Source: Glossina fuscipes | Lineage: Eukaryota > Arthropoda > Insecta > Diptera > Glossinidae | Direction of reading: 5' to 3' | NCBI RefSeq assembly: GCF_014805625.2 | Contig: NW_023998433.1 | Location: 2,404,169 to 2,468,168, forward strand | Length of the DNA stretch: 64,000 nucleotides | Shown here: piece after piece, positions 12,821 to 26,748 of the stretch | Position numbering within the stretch: position 1 is the first letter of the stretch | Layout: each line of letters starts with the position of its first letter | Notes under the pieces: generated by a model | Database searches by the model: none | The model's input: the letters and a program-made list of their open reading frames with translations, nothing else | Told to the model about the DNA's origin: nothing | Program-made: the position numbers and the translations under genes

Positions 12821-12984
12821 CTGACTGTTGAGAGATGAAGCGCCAGCTAAAGATGTAGCATCTTCGTGAAAGACACCCGATGGTTGCTCCAGTTGCTGAG
12901 GTTTTACTAAAGGAGATGTGGGCGCACTACCCACAATATCATCACACCTTCTAAGCAAGGCAGGCGGCACGTCAAGCACGAAAG
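12821..12984 (-). CDS. candidate orphan exon, unidentified protein
   Basis: On the - strand a 164-nt open segment begins after TGTTTACTGCTTAACAG (acceptor-like, at 12985) and ends CAG|GTATTA (donor-like, at 12820). It gives two bases plus 54 sense codons with no stop. The peptide starts FVLDVPPALLRRCDDIVG and ends SLAGASSLNSQ, and is rich in Pro, Ser, Gln and Leu, like a linker of a regulatory protein. Its base composition is richer in G+C than its surroundings, as in fly exons. I do not recognise the protein and found no partner exon nearby. The donor is only moderately consensus. It could also be a chance open frame or a transposon remnant. It is antisense to the LDLa-CUB gene and about 14 kb upstream of it. 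Confidence 0.4.
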
Positions 12985-14203
12985 CTGTTAAGCAGTAAAC
13001 AATTTGCTCAGCCGCCTTAACGAACACCACAAGTTAATAGTAAACCTCTTTGTGCTGGCACCGTTGTGCCGTCTCAATAACTATATTTTAATGTTTTCCT
13101 TTTCACGACAATTGGAGCGCACTCCCAATATTTGGCCAAGAAACGAAAGTCTTCCATTTTGTTTTATTTCAAAGCTTTTCTGCATATATATTTTGCATTT
13201 TTAACAACATCGACATATGCTTTGAATCGTATCAGAATATACTCGTATATAAATCATAACATTTTCTTACAGTAAATTATATTTCTTATTAGCAGTCAAA
13301 CTTGTAATTTAGTTTAATAGAAAATTTCTCTTCGTAAATCTGTCGCTTGCAATTCTTTTCTGCTGCTTTTCACTGTGTGCGTATGTGTTGTGTCGTTATT
13401 GGTTTTACACATTGCACGGATTAGCCAATAACCCATAATTTTTTCATTAGACAAAATAAAATTTTCATGCGATTATTTAAAAGCGAGTAATCGAAAAAAG
13501 CAACAATAAAATTTTAGCTGCATTTAACAAATTTTTTAATAGACTATTATCAAGTTGCAAAAAGTCGACTCAAAATTTTCTTTATGAAACAAATAAAAGC
13601 ACATCGTTTAATTTGGTAATACACTACACAATTTATTTTCCGTATAGCATCTGGATCAGAGACACACCTTCCAAACTGAACCGAATCATTCGTGTCTATT
13701 TTTTTCTTTTTAATCAATTCTTTTGTTTTCCTTCTTTTTTCTTCTTCGCAATTATCCTTTTATGCCACAACATTTGAGTAATTTTTGATTTTTGATTTTG
13801 CTTCTCTTCCACTTAATTTTCTGTTTCCTTTATTGCAAAATATCCCATAAAGTGATTTCTTTAATTTCTGGGACGAACAGTTTATCAGCAGGCTTCTCTG
13901 TTTAACTAGGAAATATGTATTCTATCCAAAATCTGGAGGATGAGCGTCTGTTGCCAGGACGTTCCTTTTTGCTTCAACTTTAATATAATTGCAATTATTT
14001 TTAATTTTTATGTAAATTTTATTTGTTCTAAAAAATTCTTTTCTTTTCTTTCCTTTCTTTTTTCTTAAACAATTCTTATTTATTCTATTTTCTAATCAAC
14101 AACTTTAACTTTACACATGCACTGCTTTACAAAGACACTTCGCTTTTTCTGTCCAAAAAAAAACCAAAAATTTTACTTCAAAAGCTTTTCTCTTATTTTG
14201 TGC

Positions 14204-14259
14204 ATAGCGGCAAGCCGCTATTCTTGCGATCATGCGATATCGAATAACGGCATGCCGTT
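14204..14259. other. cluster of three short palindromes
   Basis: ATAGCGGC-AA-GCCGCTAT (14204-14221, 8-bp arms), CGATATCG (14235-14242) and the perfect 14-bp palindrome AACGGCATGCCGTT (14246-14259) lie within 56 bases, in otherwise AT-rich sequence. GCGATCATGCGAT adds a partial repeat. Function unknown. Confidence 0.6.
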
Positions 14260-17200
14260 GTTACAACATTTCTAGTCAAAGCAGACCAACAGAATCCCTA
14301 CCCTACATATGCTGGCGGACATTGCGAAGTTGACCAATGGAAAAATTGCATGAATAGCGCTTCGAATTGTTTCCGTATCCACCGTATTACTTGCGAATCG
14401 TTGAAAAATGTTCGCTGGAAAGGTAGACGGCTCCAATGAACACGTGATCGCCAAAACTGAATCGCATTTTGAAAAAAACGAACGTTGTAGAATCATCAAA
14501 GAGAAGCGTTGAAGAGATTAAAGGATCCAGATGAGCACGCTAGTAGGTAAGAATTGCGAATGATGGTCGTAGCCATAGTGAGTGCTCAGTCGATAAAGCC
14601 ATAACACTTATCGATTGGGCCCATGTCCAGTAAGCTGCGCCCACCACCTCTTTATTTCGTTCTTTCTTCCTGTCAGTCACTGCGTTACGCGAGTGGGAGC
14701 CATCTCCTGAGTAATTGGGCATATTAAAAAAAAAAATGTTTATGAAAAACTGCAATAGTTATCGTTTTTTTTAGTGATCGTACGATCTTATTAAGTGATG
14801 TGTTATTAAAAAAGAAATTGTTTTGGAAAAACATTAAAAAAAGGCCATGCCGCAGTCCTTCTCTGGAGACATTTACCTCTCAAGTGGCTGGATGGCAGGC
14901 AGAGTATCTGATTTAAATTTAAATTTAAAACCAGAGTCATTTAATCTACATATTTATGTCTAGCGAATGACGTGGGATTTTTTGTAAATATTAAGTTTTG
15001 TGTGAATAAGACGCACTTGAATGAAAAAGTCCACCCTTCAAAAGAAAAAGAGACACTCTTTCGTTAGTAAATAAGGCTCGAGAGTTGTCAAGCGCAAATG
15101 TAAAAAACATTCATTCTGATATATTTTTATTGGGAGACGCTTTTGAATGGACATAGATAACCTTTAAAGGCATCAGTAAGGGACATAGGTTTTCAGTAGG
15201 GAACCATTTAACGCAAGCAGTCTGCAGAGCGCCTGCAAAAGTGCAAAGTGTCAAGAAAAAACTTCCCGTAATAAATTTTTTCCCAATATTCTGAACGATC
15301 GAAAGCACCTACTAAACCAATTAAGAACATTTTCTTTGTTTTTACTTGTACAGTACGACTACTGTTTTGGGTCTTAGGGTATGATAAAGGAATAATAAAA
15401 TTTAGATAATTTTAAAAAGAGGACACACGAGCGTTTACGGATACCACTAGATGAGTTCATAATCTGAAATAGATCAGTTAGTCAGGGAGACTGGAATTTG
15501 AAATGCCTCATTAAGACGCCAAAAGATATAACTCTGAAGAATACAAGAACAATTGCAACATTTTTTAAGTTCAAGGGCTCAATCATTGCACGGACTAGAG
15601 AAACATGTTTTTTAGTGATACTAAAAGGGAATTTTTGGGCTATATACCAACAAATACGTAGTTCAAGTTTAATACCCAAAGAAACTAAGAGTTAGTAATA
15701 GATACTTAGTAATGACAGAGGCGGAGCTCCGAACTTCGTGTTTGAGGCTTGATTTGTTTATTAGCATAAATTTTTTATAATTAAAAACGATCACGGCATA
15801 ACTTGCTATTGACTTAGCGAGGAAGACGATTTTGTTAAAGCAGTGCACATGTTCACTAGGTTCGTAACAGCAAAGTCCAGCTTAAAAAAAATATAGTAAT
15901 ATATGGCCGTCTTTGCGAACTTAATATGAACATGAATATAACCGATGTACTTTTCCAAAAAAAAAAAAAAATAAATAAAAGTCGTTGAGAAAATTTTCCA
16001 ATTAACTTTGCTTCCAATCATTTTATTCGTTTGCCGGGCTTGCAATATGATATGTGGTTTAATTGAGACTACTTTTTAAAAATATGCAAGTCTGCCTACT
16101 TGTTCCTAGAAATGTGGTAAATTTTCACGAGTATATTCGATACTTAAGAGTGTTGCATAATGAATGAAGTCAACATATTACTCACTTCCTCCAATGAATA
16201 ATGAAAGTATTCCTTGCAACCTATGATTTCTGTTTTTTATTGTAGCGGGAATGCTACAAATCTTGTAGGCATGTTTGATAGATACGATTATCGTGACCGT
16301 AAGCAAATTTACACCAAATATTCGAATAATTGAAAATGTTGTCTGCATTTAAGTGAACCATTTTGATAAACCAAACAACAAGAGTGAAAGCATTGACAAA
16401 GATAGAACAAGTAAATGAAAATGCAGCGTCCTTTGAGATTATTTTGAAAACCAAAAAAAATAAAAAAATTTATTTGAATATTATTTTCAAAGGAAAGGTT
16501 AAGGGCTATTTCTATAGAACGTTGTTACATCTACAATTATTCGCATTAGCAATTTTACTTGCTATCAAAAGTTGAAGGGAAGGACGTTTTTAGATTTTTT
16601 TTCAACTGTTTAGCGACTATTAAGCGATCAAAAATATAAGCCACAACAAAAAACAAAATAATTTTTATAATGCACATACAATTTATGTATACGTTAGTAG
16701 CGAATAAGCGTAAAACTCATTCATAAAAAGCCATTGAACTTATATTCAGGGCTATGTATAGAATTTCTTTCATTTCATTTCATTCCGTACCCTCTTGGTG
16801 TCTTTAAAAGTCATTTAAGGCCGAAACGCGTTAATAAACCACACATTTGAACAAAGACGGAAGACGCAAGGTAAGGTCTGGTGACGCACTTGAAAACTCT
16901 ATGATCATATGTTTTCATATATTTTGTACATTGAAGATTGTACAAGAACGTATATATATATATATGTATGCATATACAACTGCATATACCGGCATATAAA
17001 TGTCTACCATAAATACTACTTAGAGCTATTGCTAAGACTCTTTATGAGCTTTCAATAACGTAAAGCACCATAACCACATGCATATCCACGTGTACACGTA
17101 AATATGTGTTTAGATATTTGTAGTTTTTGTCGTTCTAGCTGTCTCAGTTAAACTGTTATTGTGTATGTGCAGAGTATATAAACAAACCAATATATTAAAA

Positions 17201-18842
17201 TGTATATTTCCCTATCTTTTCTGCGTCGCACCGAATCTTGATATGCTTGTTAATGGTGGAGTATGAATGCGAGAATATCGTATTATTTTTTACAACCATC
17301 TACAGGGGGCATTGGCATATTGAATTTTTCGTTTCGCTTGCAATATCGTATCGTAGTTTCGTCTGCATTTTTATGTTCTGTATCCATCTATCCGTTCGTC
17401 TTCTTCATGAGAGGAAACTCGTTAGTGTATTGAAAAAAGGTCCTTGAAAGGAAATTATTACCATGAGTAATTTGCTATGGCCGTAAGATGTAGTAACAAG
17501 CTAAGAGCATGGGATTATATAGACTACGTCAATACTTTTCTACGAACATTGAAAATCTACGGTGAAATCCTAGCAACAATTTATGATCCCAGATGAAGGG
17601 AAAATCTAAACACAAGCGTAGCTATTTATATAGCATAAGACACTATCTTAAGCTTTCTAAAAAAAATTGGAAGATTTTGCGGAGAATCTTTTGGAGTGTT
17701 TTGTGGCAGCTGTGGCTACCTCAAAGCCGCGGCAACAATAAGTGGTTGAAGAAGAAATATTTCATATCCATAACGTCGTTCCAGTACTTTAAGGATAATA
17801 CATAAATGAGGATTGCCTAATTGAGAATTAACGCTCCAGCTCAAAAGCTAATACAAATTACATAGATCAACTTGTCCGTGCATCCGCAAATCATTAATAT
17901 TATTGAACTTTTCAAGCGCGTTCCCTCTCATTTGATATTTCATCAAATGGACTTTGAAAATGATGAGCTGTATAAGCTTGCGTGTACATCTACATCTGCA
18001 TGAACTAAAAAGTGGGGAAATACCTTTGATAAAAAGAAGAAATAATTTTTAGATTAAAATAGATCACGATCTGCAATTTGAGAACATTATTCAGATGCAT
18101 AACGATGTAAATAATTAATATGAAAATGATTATTATCGCTCGATTGACCTAAACGAATTAATAAAAACTTGTTCGCTTTTTATGTAGGCTTATCGTGGCA
18201 TAGGGGATACTCAAGTTTTACTTTTATGGTGAGTGCGCTTGCATTGTTCGTTGCATCCTGTGTGTGTTGGCAAAACGACGGCAGCTGCCGTATAGATTTA
18301 GTTTCATATTCACTCCATTTCATTGTCTCGCTCTTATCTTTATTTTTCCTTTTCTCTTTTTTGCTGCATTCCATGTTGTTCTGGTGTTGGAACATGCACA
18401 TCTACCTACCTTAAGACATTTTGAGGTCCATTAGGCACGTACATGTATCTCTTCTACAGAACGATAGGGCTGCATATCGAGCCCGTTTTGTGCACGCCTG
18501 CCTCCTTGCATATGCAAAGATACAATCCACTTGTGGTTTTATTACATTTACATATTATAAGTTTTGTACTGCAAATGAATGCCTGTATGTATGTAAGTCA
18601 GTAACGGGCTACCACATGTGCCTGCCTGTAGTCGAACGTTTATTAAATGTGAAACTGTGCGTCTAAGCTATGTGTGTGCGTGTATGCCTTTTTCAACTGC
18701 ATACAATATATACCTAAATGTGAATATCTCGATACATATGTTAAATGTTTGAAAAATTCTTTTCATTTTTCTTTTTTGCTTTATGTTGCTCTATTTCTTC
18801 CTTTTTTTTTTATTTTGAAAAGGTGCGAATAATAAATAGAGC

Positions 18843-18850
<8 letters not shown>

Positions 18851-18874
<24 letters not shown>
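18851..18874 (+). repeat. (GA)n microsatellite
   Basis: Uninterrupted GA run. Confidence 0.95.
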
Positions 18875-18882
<8 letters not shown>

Positions 18883-21800
18883 CAAAAAGTTGAGAAGGGA
18901 AGTAAAATAATGAAGACCGAAAGTAAGGTATAAATGAATAGCTAGTTGCTGCGCTAAATAGTTAACATCATATTACGAATTTTATGAATTTTGTACAATA
19001 TTTGCCCGGCTTAAAGCCATTTTATTTATGAAATATTATTTAAAAACTTTCAAAGTGTTTTTATAAAAGGAAACGACTTAAATACGAAATCATATAATTA
19101 ACTTTTAAAATTTCATAGTATAAGTATAACCTTTTGTTTCCGGCAAAGTCTAACTTTTGTTTAATGTTGTTTTTGTGAATTGAACGATTTTTCATACCGT
19201 AGAGAAATGATATGAATTAAAAGTTTTTCTACGAAACGTATGTGTATTTGTGTATGCGCGTCTACATTTGTTCTTCTATACGTGTACATACACTTTGGAA
19301 ACTTTTTCTTATGAAATTTTGCTTAGTAACGTATGTAGTTAATTTCTAGGACTTTATAAATATTTAACTATCATTTAACTGTTTATGTATAGTCGCCGGC
19401 GTGGCTATGACTCTTTAATGTAGTTCGCGTGGATAAATTTTTCTTCCGACTAATACTCAACATCTCTATAAACGTTATTTCGAAATTTCGAAGGATTTCA
19501 TGAAAGACAAAGATAGATAGATATACGTAGAATTCAAATATACAAAAAATAATTAATATTTTTTTAATTTTTATATATTTTTTTCTTTATATCATCACAT
19601 ACCACTTAGTAATTTCATTTATATTAAACAGTTCAAGTTCCGTAGATATTCTGCCTTATTAATGTTTATGGCATAATGTCGTATAATTGTTTGACGTCCT
19701 TTCCGTGAAACAGAGAATTTATGAATAACCAAATGAAAAAATTATATTTATTTTAGAGCTAGCAGTTGACGTCAATTAATTAAAAACTACGTTAAACGCT
19801 TCTATTTTTAGTTTTAGATAAGTCGAGTGAATAATTATTAAACAGCTTTCTACGTAAAACATGGTTAGATAATGTCTTGCGTCCGGTAATTAAATGGAAG
19901 TGTATTAGAAAAATTATATTATTTAGGGCAAGATATTCTTAGTCGATCAAATGTGAACATTATAAAGATAAGTTCAAGCTTGTATGTATTTACATTTGTG
20001 AATGTACAAGAATTAAAGTAAGCAAGAAAGATTTTTTCTGATTTTTTGAGTATAAAGAGGAAGCATGAATGTTTTCGAAGGCTGATGAATTTTTCTTCTT
20101 GACCTTCTTTAGCTTACCTTGTTAATAAAAAATAATGAAAACAATTTTCATAAAAAGTCGAGAAAATGTTCAATTCTCAGGTAGAAAAGAAGAGACTAAC
20201 AGCAAATTATATCTGCGAGGATTTTACCACGTTTTTAGCATGCATTCAATGACCCAAAAGTAAATTGAATGGGGCTTAAAGGACACCCTATGCATTAACA
20301 ATTCAAATCCCAATGCAAAGCAACAAGGAAAAATTATGAAAATGAATTCTTCTGTAAGAGTAGAGCAACTTAGGGAGATAATGTGTATATAAATACGAGA
20401 AAGAACAATATGCAGCCAAGCTTACATCAAAGAGAGTGATATATCTGTAGTCAAGTACTCCGTAATAAAGATTTTTAAAATTTTGTCTACCAAAATAAAT
20501 AGTTTTCCAAAGTGCATACCACTGTTAAGAAGACGTAACAACCCGAAACGTAATTTAAACGAATAAATTTCCTGTATTGCATTTTCCGTCGTTTCTCCTT
20601 TTTTGTTCATTGCTGCGTTTGTCTTCAGTCTCCGTGAAACTAAACACTGAGCAGTGCTTAAAACATTTGTGAGTTGCGTTGTTGAGTATAATTTTTGTTT
20701 TTGCAAACATTTACTAAAAATTTAAAATGAGTTTATATTTCACAGTTCAGTCTGCAGATAATGGAAAATAAAACGTTTAAAAAATATAACAACAGATATT
20801 GTGTAACACACAGTACGATCGTAATGAAACCAAAAGGATTTTAACAATCAGATGCAATTTGAGGATTTGCTGAAGCTCTTTTCCTTTACTATTTCTTTAT
20901 GCATTGACTTCGTTTTCTTCATATTGTAATCATCGGTGTGTGCGTGAATTTCATACAAAAAGTAACAATAGTATATATCAGGATATAGAAAAATAAACTT
21001 CACGAGAGTATGTAAAAAGTATAGAAGATATACGTACCATTTTTGTTCTTTGCTTTTTTTTTCTTTAATCTTTCGTTCACTATTTTCTTATGAGTCTTTG
21101 CAATAACCTTTTATATGCACTGCATATAATGTTTGTATTCGCATGCATAACTCGCGCATAATGTCGACAAGTGGAAAGCATTATTCGCCCGAATGGATTG
21201 TGCATCCCTTCGTACTTTTTACCCTACCTCCATGTTTCTTTTACCTTAAGGATAATACAAAAGAAATTATAATTCCTTAACTCCTAAGGATAGGATGTAA
21301 TGAGATAGCTTTGTTGCCACATTTTATCCTGTTTGTCTTAGAGAAAAAAAAAATATGTACGTATAGAGAAAGGTAGGAGCGTAAAACATAAACACAAACA
21401 CATACACAAATTCCATTGCTACGAAATAAGTATAACATCAACACTTTAAACACTGCTCGATTTGATTATGTACAATATGTGTGCGGAGGGAGAGAAAAAG
21501 TGCTTTGCGCTTTTCTTTTGTTTCGTTGCGTAGACTAGTTAGGAGGAAGTGCTTTTAAAAGCAAAAAAAAAAAAAAAGAAAAGAATTTTTATTTAATTGT
21601 ACTTTACCCTAAAGGAACAACGTTACTAAAACCATCATATTCGTGTTCATTCTCTATCGCATATTTATACATTAAAATTAATCGAACTTGGAAGCTTATT
21701 ATTTACATTTCAAATGGAAAATATTGAAAAAATAGAATATAGGTTACATAAGGCACAAGTCAAATTATGTTTATTTAAAAGTCAAATCTATATATAACAT

Positions 21801-22445
21801 ATGCTATAATTAGCAGGAAATCAATTATTATTGTTTTTATTTGTTATTTAATTAAATAAACTAATTTCAATGAAAAAGTCCAGTTTTATACCGTCCTTAG
21901 TACATAATACATTGCTATAGAACAGTTCATACATCCATAAATTATGTATGTTTTTGTAAGCCTAAATTTTCAATCACATTCACTGCATTGTATAGATAAC
22001 ATTTCGTTACATATAAATTTAGATCTCCTCATAATCAGATTCACCAGTAAATACCATTTCAAAAAATAGTGAGTGTAATAATGGAAGTGATTTAGTCAAG
22101 CACAGCACAGGAATGTGTGGATTCAAGAATAAGGTTCAATTTAGTTTCAATACTATTAGCCTCGATTTCTAGTGTACTATGGATATAGTAAGTTCATGTG
22201 GAGATATACAACAGAATACGGGACTGACACTAGACTCATTTTTTGTTTTATCTATCGATTCAGAATCATATTCTAAACCTATTTATGCATCTTGGTCTGT
22301 ATTTCCATCTGATTTTTAAACATATGTTTTTTTTTTCTTTGTTTCAACCTACAAGTCGCAGTTTTGAAGGCATTTCTATCAAATTTGATACACTAACTTA
22401 TCCAAGAGCTAGCGCTCGGATAATTTTTACGATTATTCTCCAAAC

Positions 22446-24050
22446 TTATTTATTTATTTACTTACACATAATACTCAGCTAAATTAAGTTAGCAGACGAA
22501 TTCAATTGGCTCTTAGAAATAAATCTTATACTAATTATTGTTAGAAACTATAAATAATAAAATAAAAAATAAAGAAAATAAATAGTAACTCATGTATAAA
22601 CAAATAAGAAAGAAAAAAAAAAAAAAAAAAAAAAAGATGTACACAGCTGGTACAGGCGCACACCAATAACCGATATAAATCCATGTTACAAGTGAACTTC
22701 TAATCTATTGCAAACATGCAATGGATTGGCAATGGATAACAGTAAACAGCATCTGTTCATTGTCGACTCTTAGCGAGATGTTAAGACTGTAACTTAGTTT
22801 AAATACGACATAGGCAAATCGCGCGTATTAAGCATAGTTGTTTCGGTAGACTTTAAAGAGTCCAACATTGAGATTAAATGATAGACATTGTTTCGGTTTC
22901 TGCAAACAACTCTGAACGGGTTTAAAATTTCATAATTATATTACATTGAGTGAGCTTAATGAAGATAAAGTGCCTAGAGAAGCAATTAGGAACATTATTG
23001 CTTATCTCACCAAGCAATGCAGGCCAGTCGATAGTATCATTAATTAAATTAATTAAGAAGGAAACACCATGAATAAATTTAAGTTTCTCAAGTGATCGTA
23101 GGAATAACAGAAGCAGAAGGAGAAGGAGACCAAACAACAAAGGAATACTCAGGTTTTGGTCTGGCTAAGCACATGCATAGCTTTCTTGTAATGTAGCATT
23201 CCTTCAATTCTTTGGACCACATCTTAATAAAACATAACGCGGACAGAGTTTTACTTAAAGAGAGCTCAATATGCAAATTAAAATGCAATCTTTGGTCGAA
23301 TAGAACCCCTACATCGATGAACGATTCTACGTTTTCCAACTTGTGTGAATCAATGAAATACTAAGCATGGAATGACTTCCTCCTTGAGAGCGAAGACGTC
23401 TTGCATTTTTTTACATTTCATTTCATAAAATTTAACGAGCACCGTGTAATCAAATTATTTAAGTCAATTCAAGTTCACATCATCAGTGTACATTAAGATC
23501 TAGTTGAATTTCATCACCGAGGGGATACCATGAATGCGTAGAATAAACAAAAGTGGTCCTAAGTGACTGCCCTGAGGGATGCCAGATGTCACGGCAAACA
23601 CATTATAGGTAGGTTTTCAATATTCCTAACAAAAAAATCGAGCATAATATGTTAAAGATAAGATTTAAGCAGTAGGATATTGGTTTTATTATCACTAAAT
23701 CATAAGGCATTACAATGGTTCAACGGACCATCATGCTTGTAACGAAGGGAAATGCAGATTGTTGGATGATACGGATTCTCAGGTAAACTAAAAAGTGGAC
23801 AGATATTGGCAACACAAAGATCAAGCTATCTGCCATTACAGTCAGGAGTACGTTTGTATGGAAATAAATTGCGATTGGATAATTCATTGAAGGAGACGAT
23901 AGCTCTCAGATGTTAAACTGGGGACTATAAAGTCAGAATTATCACTATAACCCCAACTGACTTATGGCAACTGACTATATTAGCAGGTTTAAACATTTCG
24001 GTCGCATCCCGAATAAGGGCAGGATGTGCGACCTCTTTGAAAAAGTAGTA
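22446..24050 (-). mobile_element. non-LTR retrotransposon (CR1/Jockey-type), internally deleted
   Basis: Read on the - strand. An endonuclease-end-like stretch comes first (about 24050-23700, with frameshifts; less certain). Then the RT fingers/palm motif SGIPQGSHLGPLLFIL at 23589-23543, the catalytic box YTDDV (YADD-like) at 23490-23476, and a long thumb/connection segment at 23339-23088 containing GVLFDQRLHFNLHIE and EYSFVVWSP, which is characteristic of CR1/Jockey-group RTs. The 3' end carries a (TAAA)n tail, seen as TTATTTATTTATTTA at 22446-22461 on the + strand. The N-terminal half of the RT is missing between the endonuclease-like part and SGIPQGS, and frames are broken, so the copy is dead. 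A second copy of its 3' end lies at 30995-31690. Confidence 0.82.
22613..22635 (+). repeat. poly-A run of 23 inside the non-LTR element
   Basis: Lies within the 3' UTR of the - strand element; a shorter A-rich stretch is at the same place in its second copy (31194-31214). Confidence 0.95.
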
Positions 24051-26748
24051 ATATCAAAAAAAATGAATGGAAAGTATGAAAGAAAAGTATGCAAGTAAAG
24101 TTACATCAAAGACTGAAATTGAAACGAGAATTTTGGTGCAATAAATGAGAAATGAGAAATCGTGCAACAAACTTCGAGAGACGGAAAAAAAATTCCATTT
24201 TTAATAGTTAATCCTAACTGATTGACCATATCACGCGGTCGTTTTCACCAACTCTGCGTTTGATTAAATTAATACTATTGTTGATAGTTCGATTCCCAAA
24301 ATTATTGGTTGAAAATAAATGAAGCGGGTGTGCATCACCTAACAGCTCGACGTAACGTGTTAAATATATCTTAATGTTTTTTTTGCATGGAGTCCGTAGA
24401 TCTTTCAATTAACACCGGAAGGTCCGTAAGGCATCTATTTTTTTCAAATTTTTAAAAATTCATTAAAAACAGTTCTCGAAAGAAAAGCAGGAAGGTGCCT
24501 TTGCCAGCTAAATTCGAATTGATCTTCACAAGCTTTTGCCTGTAGATCGTACTGCACTGCAAACAACGATAGCATTGGTTATTAGCAAACGACTGACTAT
24601 TCGTTAGTAGCAATAGTATGGTATGTCGACATATCCACGATACGAATAAAGCGTCTCCTTGCGTTGGCAAAATTTATTTGTAGGAAAAACGAAGTATGTT
24701 TTGAATTCTTAATTCTTATTGAATAATTTTGTATCACGCAAAAAACCGCATTCACTCGGGGTTTGATAATAATTGCAACATTAAAACATTGATGTAAAGA
24801 ACTATTATTATCCGAAATTCCTATTCCTCTTTACATTCTCTCTTTCTCTCTTTCTCTCCTTAATTTAATGTGAGAATTTGCTTAAAGTAATGAAATTGAT
24901 CCGTAATTACCTCTCAAGCCAGGTTGAGGGGCAAGTGAAGCCCGTTTAATCGTTTCGTCCATAGTTACCAAAATAAAAAATGCAAATAACATATGCATAT
25001 ACATTAGCTATAGGGCTTGTAATGTACTGTCACATTTTGCTTTTCAACATGATTCCGAAATTGATATGGAGGAGTATTTTAATTTTTGTTGACTGCATGC
25101 ATGGTATGGCATAGAAATTCATTATTGATCTAGAAAGTATGAAAAAATGTATTCTTTTGCTTCAGCAAAATCGAATGGTGGATATGAATGCCTAAGTTCA
25201 AAACTTTTTTGCTTTTTCACTAATAAATCATTCTTAATGAAGGGAAATAGAAAGCGCTAAGAATTCTTCCATTTATTTATCTATTTTCTGTTCATAAGGT
25301 TTTCTTTTCTTTTTTTTTTTTTTTTTTTGGCAAAAAGTAAAATCAGTTTTCGTTGCATTGCCCTAAAAAATGTCTTTTCAATACGTGGGTTTTATTTCCA
25401 ATTAACATTCAAGTGCGATATTCCGCGACCCCGTCAACAATTTCGAATAAAAACGAAACTCGTTGAGCAATTCACTGGCGTTGGAAAGGAAAATATTTAC
25501 ACATTTTTGTTCTTCTTTTCGGAGCATTTCTATTTCAACAAATTCGAAATCATAGCTTCATCCCTTCGGTTTAGAATCTTTGAAGGGAAAGGTAATCATG
25601 ATGACAACGTGATGGTTGCGGTGATCAAATATGCAAATACATGTTATGACTATTGATTGATTGCGAAACGAAATCTTGTCTTTTTGTTTAATATCGTTCG
25701 AAAGGAAAAATGAAACGTTTAGATCTATGCAGTGCTATTAAAAATCTTAAAATATTTCAAACGCATTTTTTTTTTTTATGGCGTTTCCCTTTTTTCTTCC
25801 TCTTTTTGCTTTGCGTGGTCGTTCTATGGGTAGGTGACATTTGATTGATGAGTGACTGTAAAAACAGACATGATTTGAAATTAAATTATCCTTATGGTAC
25901 GTTATGGTACGTAAAGAAACTCTTAAGAGAAGCCTACCCTACCCATACTCCCTACATATTTAAAAAAATAAATAAAAAAAATCGAAAATTGACTGTTTGT
26001 GTGTCGTGCAAGCACAAAACTCATTCGATATTTTTTTACAATCTTACCTTAAAAAACTTGTACCATAATTTTTCAATTTAGTCAAGAGCTTTACAATTGA
26101 TACAATCTTGATAAATGTAAAACTAACTCATGTTTTGTTAAACAGAAACACATAAACACAAGTGCATATCTACGTAATATATATAAAGCATGTACATATA
26201 TCCACCAATCATGTTATACAAGCAGTCATTTATCATTTTTATGCGCATTATGAACGGTAATGTAATTCTGTCGTTTGATTTGCGACGCTTATGGATATAA
26301 TGAATTTTTACGGCCAACATTAAATTTTAATTCAATTTCTCTCAACATCATATAAATAGATAGATGTTTGGATATAGATGTGGATGAAATCGGTTTTGCT
26401 TAACATGTAATTATAATCAAAGCGTAGAACGATCGAATGAAAATGATAATGGTTGAAAACTCATTTGTATGCCATTTAACTCTCTCTCGCTTTTAAAGTC
26501 CTAATTATAAGAAGGGAAATCTGAATACGGGCGAACCAGGAATGAAATATTTTGAACGTCTAGAATACGTATGTATATAGAATCTTCTCACTTGTTTCTA
26601 TGTTCATAACGTGCTCATATAGCTGTGTACACCGATAGAACACAATATATTTTTTTGAAAGTATGAGAAAAAATTATAAAAGCAAAACGAGTTTTAGCTT
26701 CAACTTAGAAATATTTTTTTTTAATTTTTTTTTCGGTTCTACATGCAG
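24051..26748. other. upstream region of the LDLa-CUB gene, nothing recognised
   Basis: It should contain the promoter and 5' UTR exon if these are close, but no convincing TATA/Inr and donor combination was found. The ORF of 109 codons at 25327-25656 matches nothing. A T-rich tract (25311-25328) and CTTT repeats (24834-24860) are the only notable features. The last bases (about 26708-26748) form the polypyrimidine tract and acceptor of the first coding exon. Confidence 0.5.

Larger units (their letters stand above)
12985..22440. other. about 9.4 kb non-coding stretch
   Basis: Apart from the palindrome cluster (14204-14259) and a GA microsatellite, I see no exon with both splice sites and no transposase or RT motif. 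The part 14260-14720 is richer in G+C and may be an old unclassified element. Confidence 0.6.

Noticed and set aside
12647..13030. 127-codon - strand ORF as a single gene
   Set aside because: It starts at a non-ATG codon and both ends look intronic; only the middle 12821-12984 behaves like an exon.
25327..25656. 109-codon + strand ORF
   Set aside because: Phe/Lys-rich translation without motif; starts at the edge of a T run; no supporting context.
26743..26748. ATG at 26743 as the start codon
   Set aside because: It lies inside ACATGCAG, the splice acceptor, so it is more likely intronic.
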